51,748 nt of DNA from JACZWL01 sp046756445 (lineage in GTDB: Bacteria; Pseudomonadota; Gammaproteobacteria; Steroidobacterales; Woeseiaceae): the NCBI GenBank assembly GCA_046756445.1, contig JBHHWI010000007.1, positions 1 through 51,748 on the forward strand, read 5' to 3'. Made by a program: the position numbers and the translations under genes. Position 1 is the first letter of the stretch, and the number at the start of each line of letters is the position of its first letter. The notes below the pieces were generated by a model that searched no databases, had not been told where the DNA came from, and saw only the letters and a list, made by a program, of their open reading frames with translations. Shown in pieces: positions 40,697 to 49,156 of this stretch.

Positions 40697-40879
40697 ATGG
40701 AAATCCTCGCCTTTACCGCAAACGCCATCGTCATCTATCTGCTCGCCGACTGGATCGTCCGATTGATCGAGCGCAAACGAGGCGCGCCGCTGAAACAACG
40801 TCAGGCGGTGTTCTTTGCAATTATTCTCGTGCTGGCGCTGATTTCGTTCAGGATTCTACGCGTGATCTTTTCCGCCTAG
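40697..40879 (+). CDS. Small two-helix membrane protein
   Basis: 60 residues, almost all hydrophobic: helices about 4-22 and 38-58 around a basic loop (ERKRGAPLKQRQ). No family recognised. It converges with the bacteriohemerythrin gene and overlaps its 3' end by 24 bases. No clear ribosome site, so support is moderate. Confidence 0.55.
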   Translation: MEILAFTANAIVIYLLADWIVRLIERKRGAPLKQRQAVFFAIILVLALISFRILRVIFSA

Positions 40880-41263
40880 CTTGCCGTGCAGCCGGGCGTC
40901 GAAAGACGCAAAGTGATGCTCGAACCAGTCGACGAGTTTCTGTCCCAACAGGCGATATCCACTCTCCGGATCATCGTGAAACTCATCCATCATGTTTCTG
41001 ATTTGATCGAGTAGTTCCTCGTGGTCGCTCTTGTGCGCCTCGAATTCTTCGTAGCCGGTGTCGGTCATTATTCGCTCCTCGAGTGCGAAGTGCGCGTTGA
41101 TGGCCGCATGGATGTCGCCGAGAAAGCGCTCGATCGAATCAGGATCCTTATGTTCGCGCATCTCGACGTAGATGTCGTTGATCATAGAGATCATCTTTCG
41201 GTGCTCGAAATCCATCGATGCATCGCCGACGGAGAATTCAGGTTTCCATTCGAGGAGCGCCAT
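40856..41263 (-). CDS. Bacteriohemerythrin
   Basis: 135 residues from the ATG at 41263 (AGGTGA upstream). Di-iron ligands are in the usual order: DFEHRKM, INAHFALEERIM, FEAHKSDHEELL, WFEHHFASFDARL. Such proteins bind O2 or NO; NO or O2 handling suits its position 3' of an sNOR-like operon (6 bases after the previous stop). It is a single-domain protein with no signalling module. Confidence 0.93.
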   Translation of the reverse strand: MALLEWKPEFSVGDASMDFEHRKMISMINDIYVEMREHKDPDSIERFLGDIHAAINAHFALEERIMTDTGYEEFEAHKSDHEELLDQIRNMMDEFHDDPESGYRLLGQKLVDWFEHHFASFDARLHGKLGGKDHA

Positions 41264-41269
41264 GTTCAC

Positions 41270-41761
41270 CTATCTGATAATGAAAGTCTGCTGGACTTCA
41301 TCGAAATCGATCACCAGATTTTGACCGGGTGCAATATCCCGAATCGTTCTCAGCTCGAAGTCAATGCCGTTATCGCGACCCGATTCGCCCATACCGATAA
41401 TCAATGCGTGTTCGCCCGCGTCGATCGTCAGGCGTCGGTACACGGTGGCCTTGCCGTCCGACCACAGCCCGCTAGGCGGCAGCGTATCCTGATACACCAC
41501 GGCGCCGTCCAGGCGAAACTGAACGGTGATCGGATGCCGTTCACGCGGGCAATCCGACGGCTTGCGCATATTCGGCGGCAGCTCGTTCAGTTCTTCCTGG
41601 GTTAGACGGCGGCATTCTTCGATGCGCCGGCCGGCGTGCGAAAAGCTAAGCGATATCATCGCCTGTTCGTCGCCGAGCAACTCGTATCCGGGCCAGACCG
41701 ACAACAGACCGACGACGGCCGCAAACGCGGCGTATGCAAGGGTCTGCACGATGTATTTCAT
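41270..41761 (-). CDS. Membrane-anchored orphan in the nitric-oxide/respiratory operon
   Basis: 163 residues from the ATG at 41761 (ATGA overlap with the cytochrome b fusion stop). One N-terminal helix (about 6-24) and a periplasmic beta-rich domain with two Cys (ECRRLT, SDCPRERHPI). No known family. Tight coupling to the cytochrome b/FeS gene suggests an accessory subunit or assembly factor. Confidence 0.65.
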   Translation of the reverse strand: MKYIVQTLAYAAFAAVVGLLSVWPGYELLGDEQAMISLSFSHAGRRIEECRRLTQEELNELPPNMRKPSDCPRERHPITVQFRLDGAVVYQDTLPPSGLWSDGKATVYRRLTIDAGEHALIIGMGESGRDNGIDFELRTIRDIAPGQNLVIDFDEVQQTFIIR

Positions 41762-43290
41762 GTTTTGCCTCGCTCGCCGAGAGACGCGCGAAACGCCTCG
41801 TGTATCTTCACGACGTCGTCCCGATTCATCCAGGGCTGCTGCCAGGCGCATGCAACCCTTTGATCGTCAATGCGTATTCTGAGTCGCGGGTCACGCTCCC
41901 TGGCAATGCGTTGCTCGGTCCAGCGGGTCCCGTAACGGTATTTGCAGGCGCCGTCATCGCATCCCAGCAAAAGCACTCCATCGGCAAAACCGCGGCTCAG
42001 CACGTAGTCGACAAACGTCGGCGAGAGCTGCCCCATGCAGCGCGTGGGTATTACCGCTTTGCCCGCTCTCGAGGTCCGCTCGAGCTCGGCGCTACCGGCG
42101 CAGCCGAATGCGAGTATCCGGTTGTCGCCCTCGAGGGTCCCGGCGGTCTCACGGATGGATTCGCGCAGCAGCGCCGCCGTACTGTCCGGAAGGTCGATTC
42201 CCGGGATCAACGCGCTTCGCGACCGAAACGGCGTCGACGTGGGACAGGCGCCGACGCACAGGCCGCAGCTCATGCAAAGGTCCTCATCCACGACGGCTTC
42301 GAGTTCGTACGTTTTTCCGTCCGATCTGGCCTTCATCTGAATTGCCCCGAAGGGGCAATCCTCGGCACATCGCCTGCAGCCATTGCAGTTATCCAGATTC
42401 ACGACGGCGGCGGGTTGGGTTATGCCGGGCGGCAGCCACGGGGCGGCAATGACGAGAGCGCTCAGGCCGACCAGTATCAGCCAAACCGATCCGGGTGAGG
42501 CGGCCTGAACCAGCGGATAAAAGTGCAGATAAAACCAGTCGACTCCGATGGTCTGCGGCGCCATTGCCAGATCGGCCTTGCTCTGGCTCTCGGCGGGAAA
42601 GACCACCGACAACACAAGCATGCAGATGAGCGCGCCGGCCATCAGCGAGCGCGGCGGATTGATGCCGGGCTTGTTGAGGCGAAATACGTGCAGCCAGATG
42701 CCGAGCACCAGAAAAAGCGGCAATCCGATCAGGTGCAAAAACGCCATCAGCGTGAAAAAGCGGTCGCTCAGACTGACGTCGCTCAGGAAATTCGCGGCCA
42801 TCGAGTCGGTGAATATCGGCAGCCGGTCGAGCAGCTCCGCCGAGGTAATGGCCACGTACTGCGCCAGTTCGTCCCAGACCAGCCAATAGCCGGTGATACC
42901 GAGCGGAAATATCAGCCAGATCAGCGGCATGCCGGTGACCCAGCTGAACCAGCGTTTCAGGCGATAGGTGTCGTAGGAAAACTCGCGCAGGACATGCAGC
43001 AGGATGGTGACTATGGCCCCATCCGACGCGTAACGATGCAGGCTTCGCATGACCCCGCCCAGATACCACTGTTCGCGGGTCAGGTATTCGACCGATTCGA
43101 ATGCGCCTGTCACGCTGGTGCGAAAGAATATCGTCAGCCAGACCCCGCTGACCAGTACGATCCAGCAGAAGAAAATCGTGAGTGCGCCCAGGTGGTCGAG
43201 CGGGTTGTCCCGGTTCGAATATCCGCCCGCCAGCGACCTCCGCAGCAGTGCGAAGCCGGCTCGGCCGGCCTTTTGCAGCACTGCCAGCAA
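41758..43290 (-). CDS. Cytochrome b - 2x[4Fe-4S] ferredoxin - MvhD-type fusion protein
   Basis: About 510 residues from a TTG at 43290; the start is uncertain because the frame stays open into the SCO gene. N-terminal cytochrome b (b6-like, SLHRYASDGAIVTILLHVLREFSY with heme His) with several helices; then a ferredoxin with CNGCRRCAEDC and CMSCGLCVGAC binding two clusters; then a C-terminal domain like the delta subunit of methyl-viologen hydrogenase (GCAGSAEL, GVLLLGCDDGACKYRYG). It looks like a quinone- or thiol-linked electron transfer unit feeding the neighbouring reductase. Confidence 0.85.
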   Translation of the reverse strand: MLAVLQKAGRAGFALLRRSLAGGYSNRDNPLDHLGALTIFFCWIVLVSGVWLTIFFRTSVTGAFESVEYLTREQWYLGGVMRSLHRYASDGAIVTILLHVLREFSYDTYRLKRWFSWVTGMPLIWLIFPLGITGYWLVWDELAQYVAITSAELLDRLPIFTDSMAANFLSDVSLSDRFFTLMAFLHLIGLPLFLVLGIWLHVFRLNKPGINPPRSLMAGALICMLVLSVVFPAESQSKADLAMAPQTIGVDWFYLHFYPLVQAASPGSVWLILVGLSALVIAAPWLPPGITQPAAVVNLDNCNGCRRCAEDCPFGAIQMKARSDGKTYELEAVVDEDLCMSCGLCVGACPTSTPFRSRSALIPGIDLPDSTAALLRESIRETAGTLEGDNRILAFGCAGSAELERTSRAGKAVIPTRCMGQLSPTFVDYVLSRGFADGVLLLGCDDGACKYRYGTRWTEQRIARERDPRLRIRIDDQRVACAWQQPWMNRDDVVKIHEAFRASLGERGKT

Positions 43291-43291
43291 T

Positions 43292-44080
43292 CTATTTCCG
43301 CGCGTGACGGAATTCCCGCCAGAGATAAAAGAATACGGAGAGCACAATCGTCAGGCCGATTGCGATCTGAAAGAACAGCGAATTGTCGATCTCATACCGC
43401 CCTGTGGCCGGGTCATAAACGGTGCAGAATAGCCTGATTTTGTCGACCAGGCCCGCCCAGGCGTGACCCGCCGATTCCGGGCGGTTGAAGATCAGCTGTT
43501 TCAGCGGCTCGACCAGCCACGGCAACTCGAAGGTCGCGCCATACACCTGGGCATAGACGATGCCGTCGCGGTCGATCACCGTGAGCTGGTTGAGGTGATC
43601 GAAGCCGCGCGGCGACGGGAAGAAAATGAAGCCGAGCTCGTCGCTCAGGGCGGTAATCGTCTCGGCCGGCGCGCTGAGGAAGCGCCAGCCGCGGGGATCG
43701 ATTCCCTGCGCCCTGGCGAAGGCTGCCATCGCCTCCGGCGTGTCGTTTGCCGAATCGAAACCGATGGTGACAATCTCGAAGCTGTCCTGGCCGAGTACTT
43801 CGCGCGCTGCCCGCGCCGATTCATCGAGATGCCTGGTGATCAACGGGCAGACGTAATGGCATGACGTGAAGATCATGCTGACGACCAGGGGTTTGCCGGC
43901 ATAGTCGCGGACGCTCACGCGCCGGCCGGCCGAATCGGTGAACCGGTGTTCGCCGAGCACGCTGCCGATGGCAGCCTGCGAGATCCTCAGGGCTGCATCG
44001 GGATCGTAACGATCATCCTCTACTGCCCACCCATGCGAACACGCCAGGCAGGTCAGGAGTACGAGGGCGGCTCTCTTCAT
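43292..44080 (-). CDS. senC: SCO1/SenC copper chaperone
   Basis: 262 residues. Signal sequence, thioredoxin fold with the copper motif SCHYVC (Cys74, Cys78) and the distal ligand His162 (GFDHLNQL), and an extra C-terminal membrane helix (about 235-255), which is longer than usual SCO (about 200). It delivers copper to CuA of the adjacent subunit II. Lies 3 bases after the subunit I stop. The order subunit II, subunit I, senC matches the sNOR locus (norS-norY-senC) known in ammonia-oxidising bacteria. Confidence 0.9.
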   Translation of the reverse strand: MKRAALVLLTCLACSHGWAVEDDRYDPDAALRISQAAIGSVLGEHRFTDSAGRRVSVRDYAGKPLVVSMIFTSCHYVCPLITRHLDESARAAREVLGQDSFEIVTIGFDSANDTPEAMAAFARAQGIDPRGWRFLSAPAETITALSDELGFIFFPSPRGFDHLNQLTVIDRDGIVYAQVYGATFELPWLVEPLKQLIFNRPESAGHAWAGLVDKIRLFCTVYDPATGRYEIDNSLFFQIAIGLTIVLSVFFYLWREFRHARK

Positions 44081-44083
44081 GCA

Positions 44084-45796
44084 TCACGACATGGGCCAGA
44101 CCGAGGCAAGGTACTTCCAGTTGACCGCGTAGTAAAGGACGAAGACCACCAGGAAGAACAGCGCCAGCAGGAACGTCCCGGGAGCCGCAAAGCCCCATTT
44201 GCCGGCTGCGGCATGACCGCCTTCCGGCACAATCGTGGGCTCGGCTCGCCTGAGCACGCTCATCGAGAACCCGTAGCTCGATTCGGACCCGACCCGTTTA
44301 CCGAAGAATACGGACACCACCGTGATGACGATGAAAATCGCGCCGCCGATGATTGCCGCGACGCCCGACAGGCCCAGGATGCCCATGAAGGTGAATGCGC
44401 TGGCGGGGTAATCGAATCCCAGTGCCGAATCCGTGAATGCCATGTCCCAGTGACGGCGTTCGACGCCCAGCGTACCCGCGGCCATCATGGACAGGCAGAG
44501 TATGGCCATGCCGATGCCGAACAGATACGGCTGCCACTTCGCGAGGCCCGGCAACCAGACTTCGCGACGGAACAGCACGGGGATCAGATAGTAGGTCAGT
44601 GCCATGAACGCGAGCGTCGTGCCGATAACGACCGTCGCATGGAAGTGACCGGGCACGTAGATCGTATTGTGGATGATGATGTTGATCTGCTCGGTGCCCA
44701 TGACCACACCCGAGATACCGCCGATGAAACCGAAGCCGATCAGGGATATGAACATGCCCGAGAACACGGGATTGCCCCACGGCGCCTTGCGCAACCATTC
44801 GAACAGGCCATTTGTGAGGCCCCGGGCTCGCTGTGCGACCTCGATAGATCCTGGCACAGTCAGCCCGTGCACCATGCTGGCCAGGACCGCCAGGTACATC
44901 GCGTAACTGGTATTGAAGATCTTCCACTCGGAGCTGAGTCCCGGATCGACCAGCAGGTGATGGGCGCTCGCAATCTGCAGGAACGCGATGTAGAGAACAA
45001 AGGCGGTGCGACTGACCTTTTCAGACAACGGCTTGGCGCCGAATACTATCGCAGCAATGGCATACCAGACCGCCACATGAGCGGCAACATTGATCTGTTG
45101 TGAAGAGTGACCAAGTGCCCACCAGACCAGCCGGTACATCGCAGCGTCGATGTGATTGATGTATCCGAGAGACCAGAGATAGGTCGGAATCAGGATAATC
45201 GCTCCGGAGGCGATGGTGAACACCGCGATGATGCACGCAGCCAGCGCACCGAAAGTAACGAGGGGGATCGACCCCTCATAGGTTTTTTCTTCTTTTGCAA
45301 TGACGAGTGTGCCGAGAAAGATAAAGCAGCCGAGCAACGCACCGACGGCAAATAAGATAAGCCCGAGATAGAAATTCGGATTGGCCGGCATCGGCACATA
45401 GGATGAAAACATTACGGACGCGTCGCCGTTCAGCACCGCCAGATTGTTGGTGATTATCCCGGCAAGCATCAGCGCGAACCCGACCCAGGCAATCCTGGGT
45501 GTGGCAAGCCGGCAGCGCAGCAGGGTCGACGAGCAGAAATAAAGGATCGCCATCTCGAAAGTGATGATCCAGAAAATCAGCATATTGACGCCGTGTACCG
45601 TCAGCAGCTGATAGAAGCGATCGGCCGGGAGCAGGTGAACAGCGGGCCAGCGGGTCAGCGTCACCGCCAGCGCCGAAATGCCGCCGATCAACAGAATGAC
45701 AATCGCCACGACCGCGTGTGCGCGCATGAGTCGCTCGGCCGGCTTGTGAAACTGCAGTCCCGACTCGGGGCAGGTCCTGAATAGCTCGTTGTTCAT
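44084..45796 (-). CDS. norY: Heme-copper oxidase subunit I, probable sNOR catalytic subunit
   Basis: 570 residues, about 12-14 helices. All six histidine ligands are seen: His68 (TVHGVN), His230 (GHSSQQ), His279-His280 (SAHHLL), His384 and His386 (PGHFHATV). The usual tyrosine four residues after the helix VI histidine, cross-linked in O2-reducing oxidases, is Gln234, which argues against an ordinary oxidase and fits the NO-reducing sNOR branch. Electrons come from CuA in subunit II. Translationally coupled to it (ATGA). The name rests on motif and gene order, not on a database search. Confidence 0.8.
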   Translation of the reverse strand: MNNELFRTCPESGLQFHKPAERLMRAHAVVAIVILLIGGISALAVTLTRWPAVHLLPADRFYQLLTVHGVNMLIFWIITFEMAILYFCSSTLLRCRLATPRIAWVGFALMLAGIITNNLAVLNGDASVMFSSYVPMPANPNFYLGLILFAVGALLGCFIFLGTLVIAKEEKTYEGSIPLVTFGALAACIIAVFTIASGAIILIPTYLWSLGYINHIDAAMYRLVWWALGHSSQQINVAAHVAVWYAIAAIVFGAKPLSEKVSRTAFVLYIAFLQIASAHHLLVDPGLSSEWKIFNTSYAMYLAVLASMVHGLTVPGSIEVAQRARGLTNGLFEWLRKAPWGNPVFSGMFISLIGFGFIGGISGVVMGTEQINIIIHNTIYVPGHFHATVVIGTTLAFMALTYYLIPVLFRREVWLPGLAKWQPYLFGIGMAILCLSMMAAGTLGVERRHWDMAFTDSALGFDYPASAFTFMGILGLSGVAAIIGGAIFIVITVVSVFFGKRVGSESSYGFSMSVLRRAEPTIVPEGGHAAAGKWGFAAPGTFLLALFFLVVFVLYYAVNWKYLASVWPMS

Positions 45797-46344
45797 CGCC
45801 CGCCCTCCGTCACGTAGATCTTGCCGACCATGTTGTGATGGCCGATGCCGCAGTATTCGTTGCAGATGACCGTCTGCTCACCAGAAGTATCGGGGGTGAT
45901 GGTCAGCACCATCTCGTAGCCGGGAAGAATCTGGGTATTGATATTTACCGGCTGAAGAGAGAATCCGTGCTGCCAGTCCATCGAGGAGATGTGCAGCCGA
46001 TAGGTCTGGTTCTTTTCCAGCTCCAGCAGCGGCCACCACTGCCACAGACGCCCCAGGAGGTACACGTCGCTTCCCGGCGGCGGACGGACGACCGGCAGCT
46101 TCGATGCGGTTTCTGTCCGAATCGTGTACTCATCGACCATCGCCTGGGTTTTCGCCATGAAGGCCTGCGGCGTGGTTCGATAAGCCTCGTTCGACAGGTT
46201 CTGCTTACCGTACACGTGCCAGAACGGCATCATGAAAAACATGAACAGAGACCACAGCAGCGCTATCGCGATCCAGGTCCCTTCTATTCTATCCAGCGGT
46301 TGCTTCCACCAGACGGTTTCAGCAGGGGGTTGAATGGCACTCAC
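45793..46344 (-). CDS. norS: CuA-containing subunit II of the heme-copper reductase
   Basis: 183 residues from a GTG at 46344 (GGAGAATT upstream). One N-terminal helix (about 22-42) and a cupredoxin domain with a complete CuA site: DWQH, then CNEYCGIGHHNM (Cys, Cys, His, Met spacing CxxxCxxxHxxM). Short for subunit II and lacking a second helix, as in B-type oxidases and sNOR. Overlaps norY by 4 bases. Confidence 0.82.
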   Translation of the reverse strand: MSAIQPPAETVWWKQPLDRIEGTWIAIALLWSLFMFFMMPFWHVYGKQNLSNEAYRTTPQAFMAKTQAMVDEYTIRTETASKLPVVRPPPGSDVYLLGRLWQWWPLLELEKNQTYRLHISSMDWQHGFSLQPVNINTQILPGYEMVLTITPDTSGEQTVICNEYCGIGHHNMVGKIYVTEGGR

Positions 46345-46377
46345 ACCAATTCTCCGTTTTTGCGGCCTGGAAAGGCG

Positions 46378-46542
46378 TTATTTGGCAATGGGGATTGTCA
46401 CGATTTCCATGATTCCCCAAATGATGTAGAACACCGTTGGAACAACGACACCGATAAACAGCAATATGAAAGGATTGTCGAAAATGCGCTGCATGACCGG
46501 GATCCGGTTCGTTTCCTCGACGCCGGAAGTTTCTTCGTTCAT
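46378..46542 (-). CDS. 54-residue single-helix membrane peptide
   Basis: A short gene opening MNEETSGVEETNRIPVMQ, then a helix (about 23-47, FILLFIGVVVPTVFYIIWGI) and ending IPIAK. The ATG at 46542 follows GAGGGG. It lies 33 bases before norS on the same strand, so it is probably part of that transcript. It resembles the tiny helper subunits of heme-copper enzymes (CcoQ/CtaF-like) but with no sequence match known to me. Confidence 0.65.
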   Translation of the reverse strand: MNEETSGVEETNRIPVMQRIFDNPFILLFIGVVVPTVFYIIWGIMEIVTIPIAK

Positions 46543-46713
46543 AACCACTGCCCCTCGGGAAATGTTTGTTGTTGGGATAACCAGCCCGTCGCGCTTTACC
46601 CTAGCCTCGATGCGAAGCCCGGAACACTAGGGAAAGTACGTAGAACCTATCTCAAGATACCGCGTGGCAACGCCCATTCGGCGGTTCCCTGAAGGCGGAT
46701 CGACGAGGGGATA

Positions 46714-48063
46714 TCAGTAGTCCGTTGCGAGGGCGCCGGAACCTGCGGGAGACAGGCAAAGGCTGATCAGGCGAACGGCGTGGACCAGGACAATCCATAT
46801 TCCCAGTGTCAGCGTGACCCCGGACAGCGCAAACAACAGCAGATACGGGTGAATGCCGGTCATCATTTCCTGGAATGAGCTGCCGTCGTAAAAACCCTTG
46901 CCGAGCCCGGCGAGAATCAGCGAAACAAAGAACACGGCCAGAGAAGCATTGGCGATCCAGTAGCCGAGCCTGACCTGCGACGAGCAACCGGCGTGCACTG
47001 CGACCGGCAGCTCTTCGCGGATCACGAAAAACACCGACGCAAGCAGGATCATCGTGTTGATGCCGATGGTGCTGCCCATCGCATGTGCGACCGTGATATG
47101 TGTGCCGTGGGTGTACAGGTTCCACGCCGGCACCGATATTGCGAGGGCGAGAATCAAGTTCAGGAAAACCCAGATTTCCGACGCGAATAGAAACCGGTAG
47201 GCGTTGCAATGTCTGTGGATCTGATAGCTCGCAAGCGAATGCCGCCAGTCCCACAGGATTTTGCCCAGCACCACGAGCTCGGTCATGCTGACGGCGTAGG
47301 CAAAAGTCCTGAGCCACGGCGCCGACGGCACCAGGTAGGTGTGATGGGCCCAGCCGAACATCAGGTTGAAAAGCCCGAGGAAATACAAGCCGTAGGCCAT
47401 CGTCGAGCGCGCCGTTCGGTCGTCCTCGCCGATCCGGCTGGCGACGAAAATCGCCGTGCCATAGACAAGCATGTTCCAGGAACCGGTCAGCGCGCCGTAA
47501 GACTTCCACTGCACCGTGATCTCACGAACCATCGACTCCCTGAAATACGGGATCAGCCAGAGATAGGCTTCGGTAAACGTGATCAGGAAGAATACGATGC
47601 CGGTGCCCCACATCCAGTAATACACGGGCCACGGCTCGGTGCTCTTGAACACCGTCTTGAAATAGTTGATGCCGAATAGTATCCAGGTCAGGAAAATGGG
47701 GATGCTCAAGGCCGCGGGGTATTCGAAATACTCCCTGCCGCCGAACTTGCCGGCAAAATAGCAGGCGAGGATCGCAAGGCCGGTGACGATGAAAATCCCG
47801 AAGTGCCATCGGGCTGCGCGGGGCGAGAACAGAGTCAAATTGCACTGATTGCCGAGGTAGTGGTAGACGCCGCCGATCGCCGCGAGGAATATCCAGGCAA
47901 CCACCAGCGACACGTGCAAAGGCCGTGTCTTGGTGAACAGCAGCTCCTGGAGGAATTCGGGAAACAGGAACTGGAATGCGCCGATCACGCCGAACAGCAT
48001 GCCGACCGCCAGGCTCAGCATGCCCAGACGAAGGAACCGCAAACCGATCAAGCGGTCACTCAT
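46714..48063 (-). CDS. NorB-like heme-copper protein without a complete FeB site
   Basis: 449 residues, about 12 helices. Clear cNOR NorB relative: LHVSLVVAW (His50, heme b ligand), AHHTYL (His240-His241), the TELVV glutamate (Glu262), and THGTHITVAHAMG (His327 as heme b3 ligand). But helix VI, aligned on GSW (NorB GVW), reads WKSYGALTGSWN: the NorB FeB histidine is Tyr189, the FeB glutamate Thr193, and the second glutamate Asn197. The second helix X histidine is Met329. A full NO-reducing site is therefore doubtful. Overlaps norC-like by 8 bases. Confidence 0.82.
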   Translation of the reverse strand: MSDRLIGLRFLRLGMLSLAVGMLFGVIGAFQFLFPEFLQELLFTKTRPLHVSLVVAWIFLAAIGGVYHYLGNQCNLTLFSPRAARWHFGIFIVTGLAILACYFAGKFGGREYFEYPAALSIPIFLTWILFGINYFKTVFKSTEPWPVYYWMWGTGIVFFLITFTEAYLWLIPYFRESMVREITVQWKSYGALTGSWNMLVYGTAIFVASRIGEDDRTARSTMAYGLYFLGLFNLMFGWAHHTYLVPSAPWLRTFAYAVSMTELVVLGKILWDWRHSLASYQIHRHCNAYRFLFASEIWVFLNLILALAISVPAWNLYTHGTHITVAHAMGSTIGINTMILLASVFFVIREELPVAVHAGCSSQVRLGYWIANASLAVFFVSLILAGLGKGFYDGSSFQEMMTGIHPYLLLFALSGVTLTLGIWIVLVHAVRLISLCLSPAGSGALATDY

Positions 48064-48496
48064 CGTTTCGCACGACCGTGCCGTACCAGGTGAGCCGGTA
48101 CCTGTCGGCGGGATACCTGCCGGTGGAATCGACGAACGCGAGGTACGCGACCATCGCGTCCAAGTCCCGCTCGCTCAATTCGAAATTCGGCATTCTCCGC
48201 GTACCGCTGGTGAGAAAGGCCCTGGCATAGGCAGCGCCCTTGTCGGAGATCACGTTGGTCAGGTCGGGCCCCATATAGCCGCCGAGACCGTAGAACTGAT
48301 GACAGGCGATACAGTTGTGCTCCTGGAACAACTGCTGGCCGTATCGCGCTTCGGCGCCCATCGGCGCGATATGCGAAGCCTCGGTGCCCTGCGTATATAC
48401 ATAGCCCGAGTACGGCACGAATGCCAGGCAAAGCGTCATGAATATGGCGCGTCTGTTGATATCTGCCTCCGTCCGCCCGGCGGAGCGGGCCTCCAC
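48056..48496 (-). CDS. NorC-like membrane cytochrome c
   Basis: 146 residues from a GTG at 48496 (start uncertain, next Met is within the helix). One helix (about 17-34), then a cytochrome c with CIACH (62-66) and axial Met102 (RRMPNFEL), plus GYMGPDLTNV as in NorC. It should pass electrons to the NorB-like partner whose gene overlaps its end. First gene of the minus-strand cluster, divergent from the Lrp regulator. Confidence 0.85.
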   Translation of the reverse strand: MEARSAGRTEADINRRAIFMTLCLAFVPYSGYVYTQGTEASHIAPMGAEARYGQQLFQEHNCIACHQFYGLGGYMGPDLTNVISDKGAAYARAFLTSGTRRMPNFELSERDLDAMVAYLAFVDSTGRYPADRYRLTWYGTVVRNDE

Positions 48497-48582
48497 TGGT
48501 CCGGGGTCGACAGTAGCCGGGAGCAGGCGAAAAAGGGTCCAAAAAAGTTGCTGAAAATCGTCAGTTATTAGAATTTTGTTCC

Positions 48583-48608
48583 CTTATTTCGCATAATAAT
48601 GAAATAAG
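48583..48608. promoter_or_regulatory. Inverted repeat in the norC/lrp divergent region
   Basis: CTTATTTC (48583-48590), 10 bases, GAAATAAG (48601-48608): perfect 8-bp arms in an AT-rich stretch, followed by an extended -10-like TGCTATATT (48611-48619) for the regulator gene. Such spacing suits an Lrp-family or similar dimer site and autoregulation; identity of the binder is inferred. Confidence 0.5.
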
Positions 48609-48653
48609 TTTGCTATATTTCAGTTACTTATCGACTAATAATCGGAGCGTGAT

Positions 48654-49112
48654 ATGGACAGAAAGGACCGGGCAATCCTCCGGGCGTTGCAAAAGGACGC
48701 GACCATGACCGTCGCCGACATCGCGGATCGCATCGGCCTGTCGAAATCAGCCTGCTGGCGGCGCATCCAGGCGCTCGAGGACGACGGCGTCATCAGCGCG
48801 CGGGTCACTCTGCTGAATCAGGAAAAACTGGGGCTGGACCTCACCGTGTACACCAGCATCCGTACCCACCAGCATACCCAGCAATGGTTCGACGGATTTC
48901 ATGCGATGGTGACCGCGATGCCCAACGTCATGGAAGTGCATCGCCTGAGCGGCGATGTCGATTATCTGCTTCGCGCCGTCGTTCCCGACATGCGAAGTTA
49001 CGACGAGTTATACAAGGAGATGATTGCCAAGGTAGACCTGTTCGACGTCAGCTCGAGCTTCAGCATGGAGACCATCAAGTACACGACCGCGCTGCCGCTC
49101 GACTATCTGTAG
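48654..49112 (+). CDS. Lrp/AsnC-family transcription regulator
   Basis: 152 residues, standard length. N-terminal helix-turn-helix (ADIADRIGLSKSACWRRIQALEDDGVI) and a C-terminal RAM ligand/oligomer domain (VMEVHRLSGDVDYLLRAVVPD). It is divergent from the norC-like gene across 157 bases with an inverted repeat between them, so it may control itself and the reductase cluster. The effector, often an amino acid, is unknown. Confidence 0.9.
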   Translation: MDRKDRAILRALQKDATMTVADIADRIGLSKSACWRRIQALEDDGVISARVTLLNQEKLGLDLTVYTSIRTHQHTQQWFDGFHAMVTAMPNVMEVHRLSGDVDYLLRAVVPDMRSYDELYKEMIAKVDLFDVSSSFSMETIKYTTALPLDYL

Positions 49113-49156
49113 AAGGCTGCTAAGATTGCGGCCCCATTAACCCATCGGTGATTGCT

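Noticed and set aside
42523..43437. 304-residue plus-strand frame
   Set aside because: Antisense of the cytochrome b fusion; Gln/Arg-rich and domain-free.
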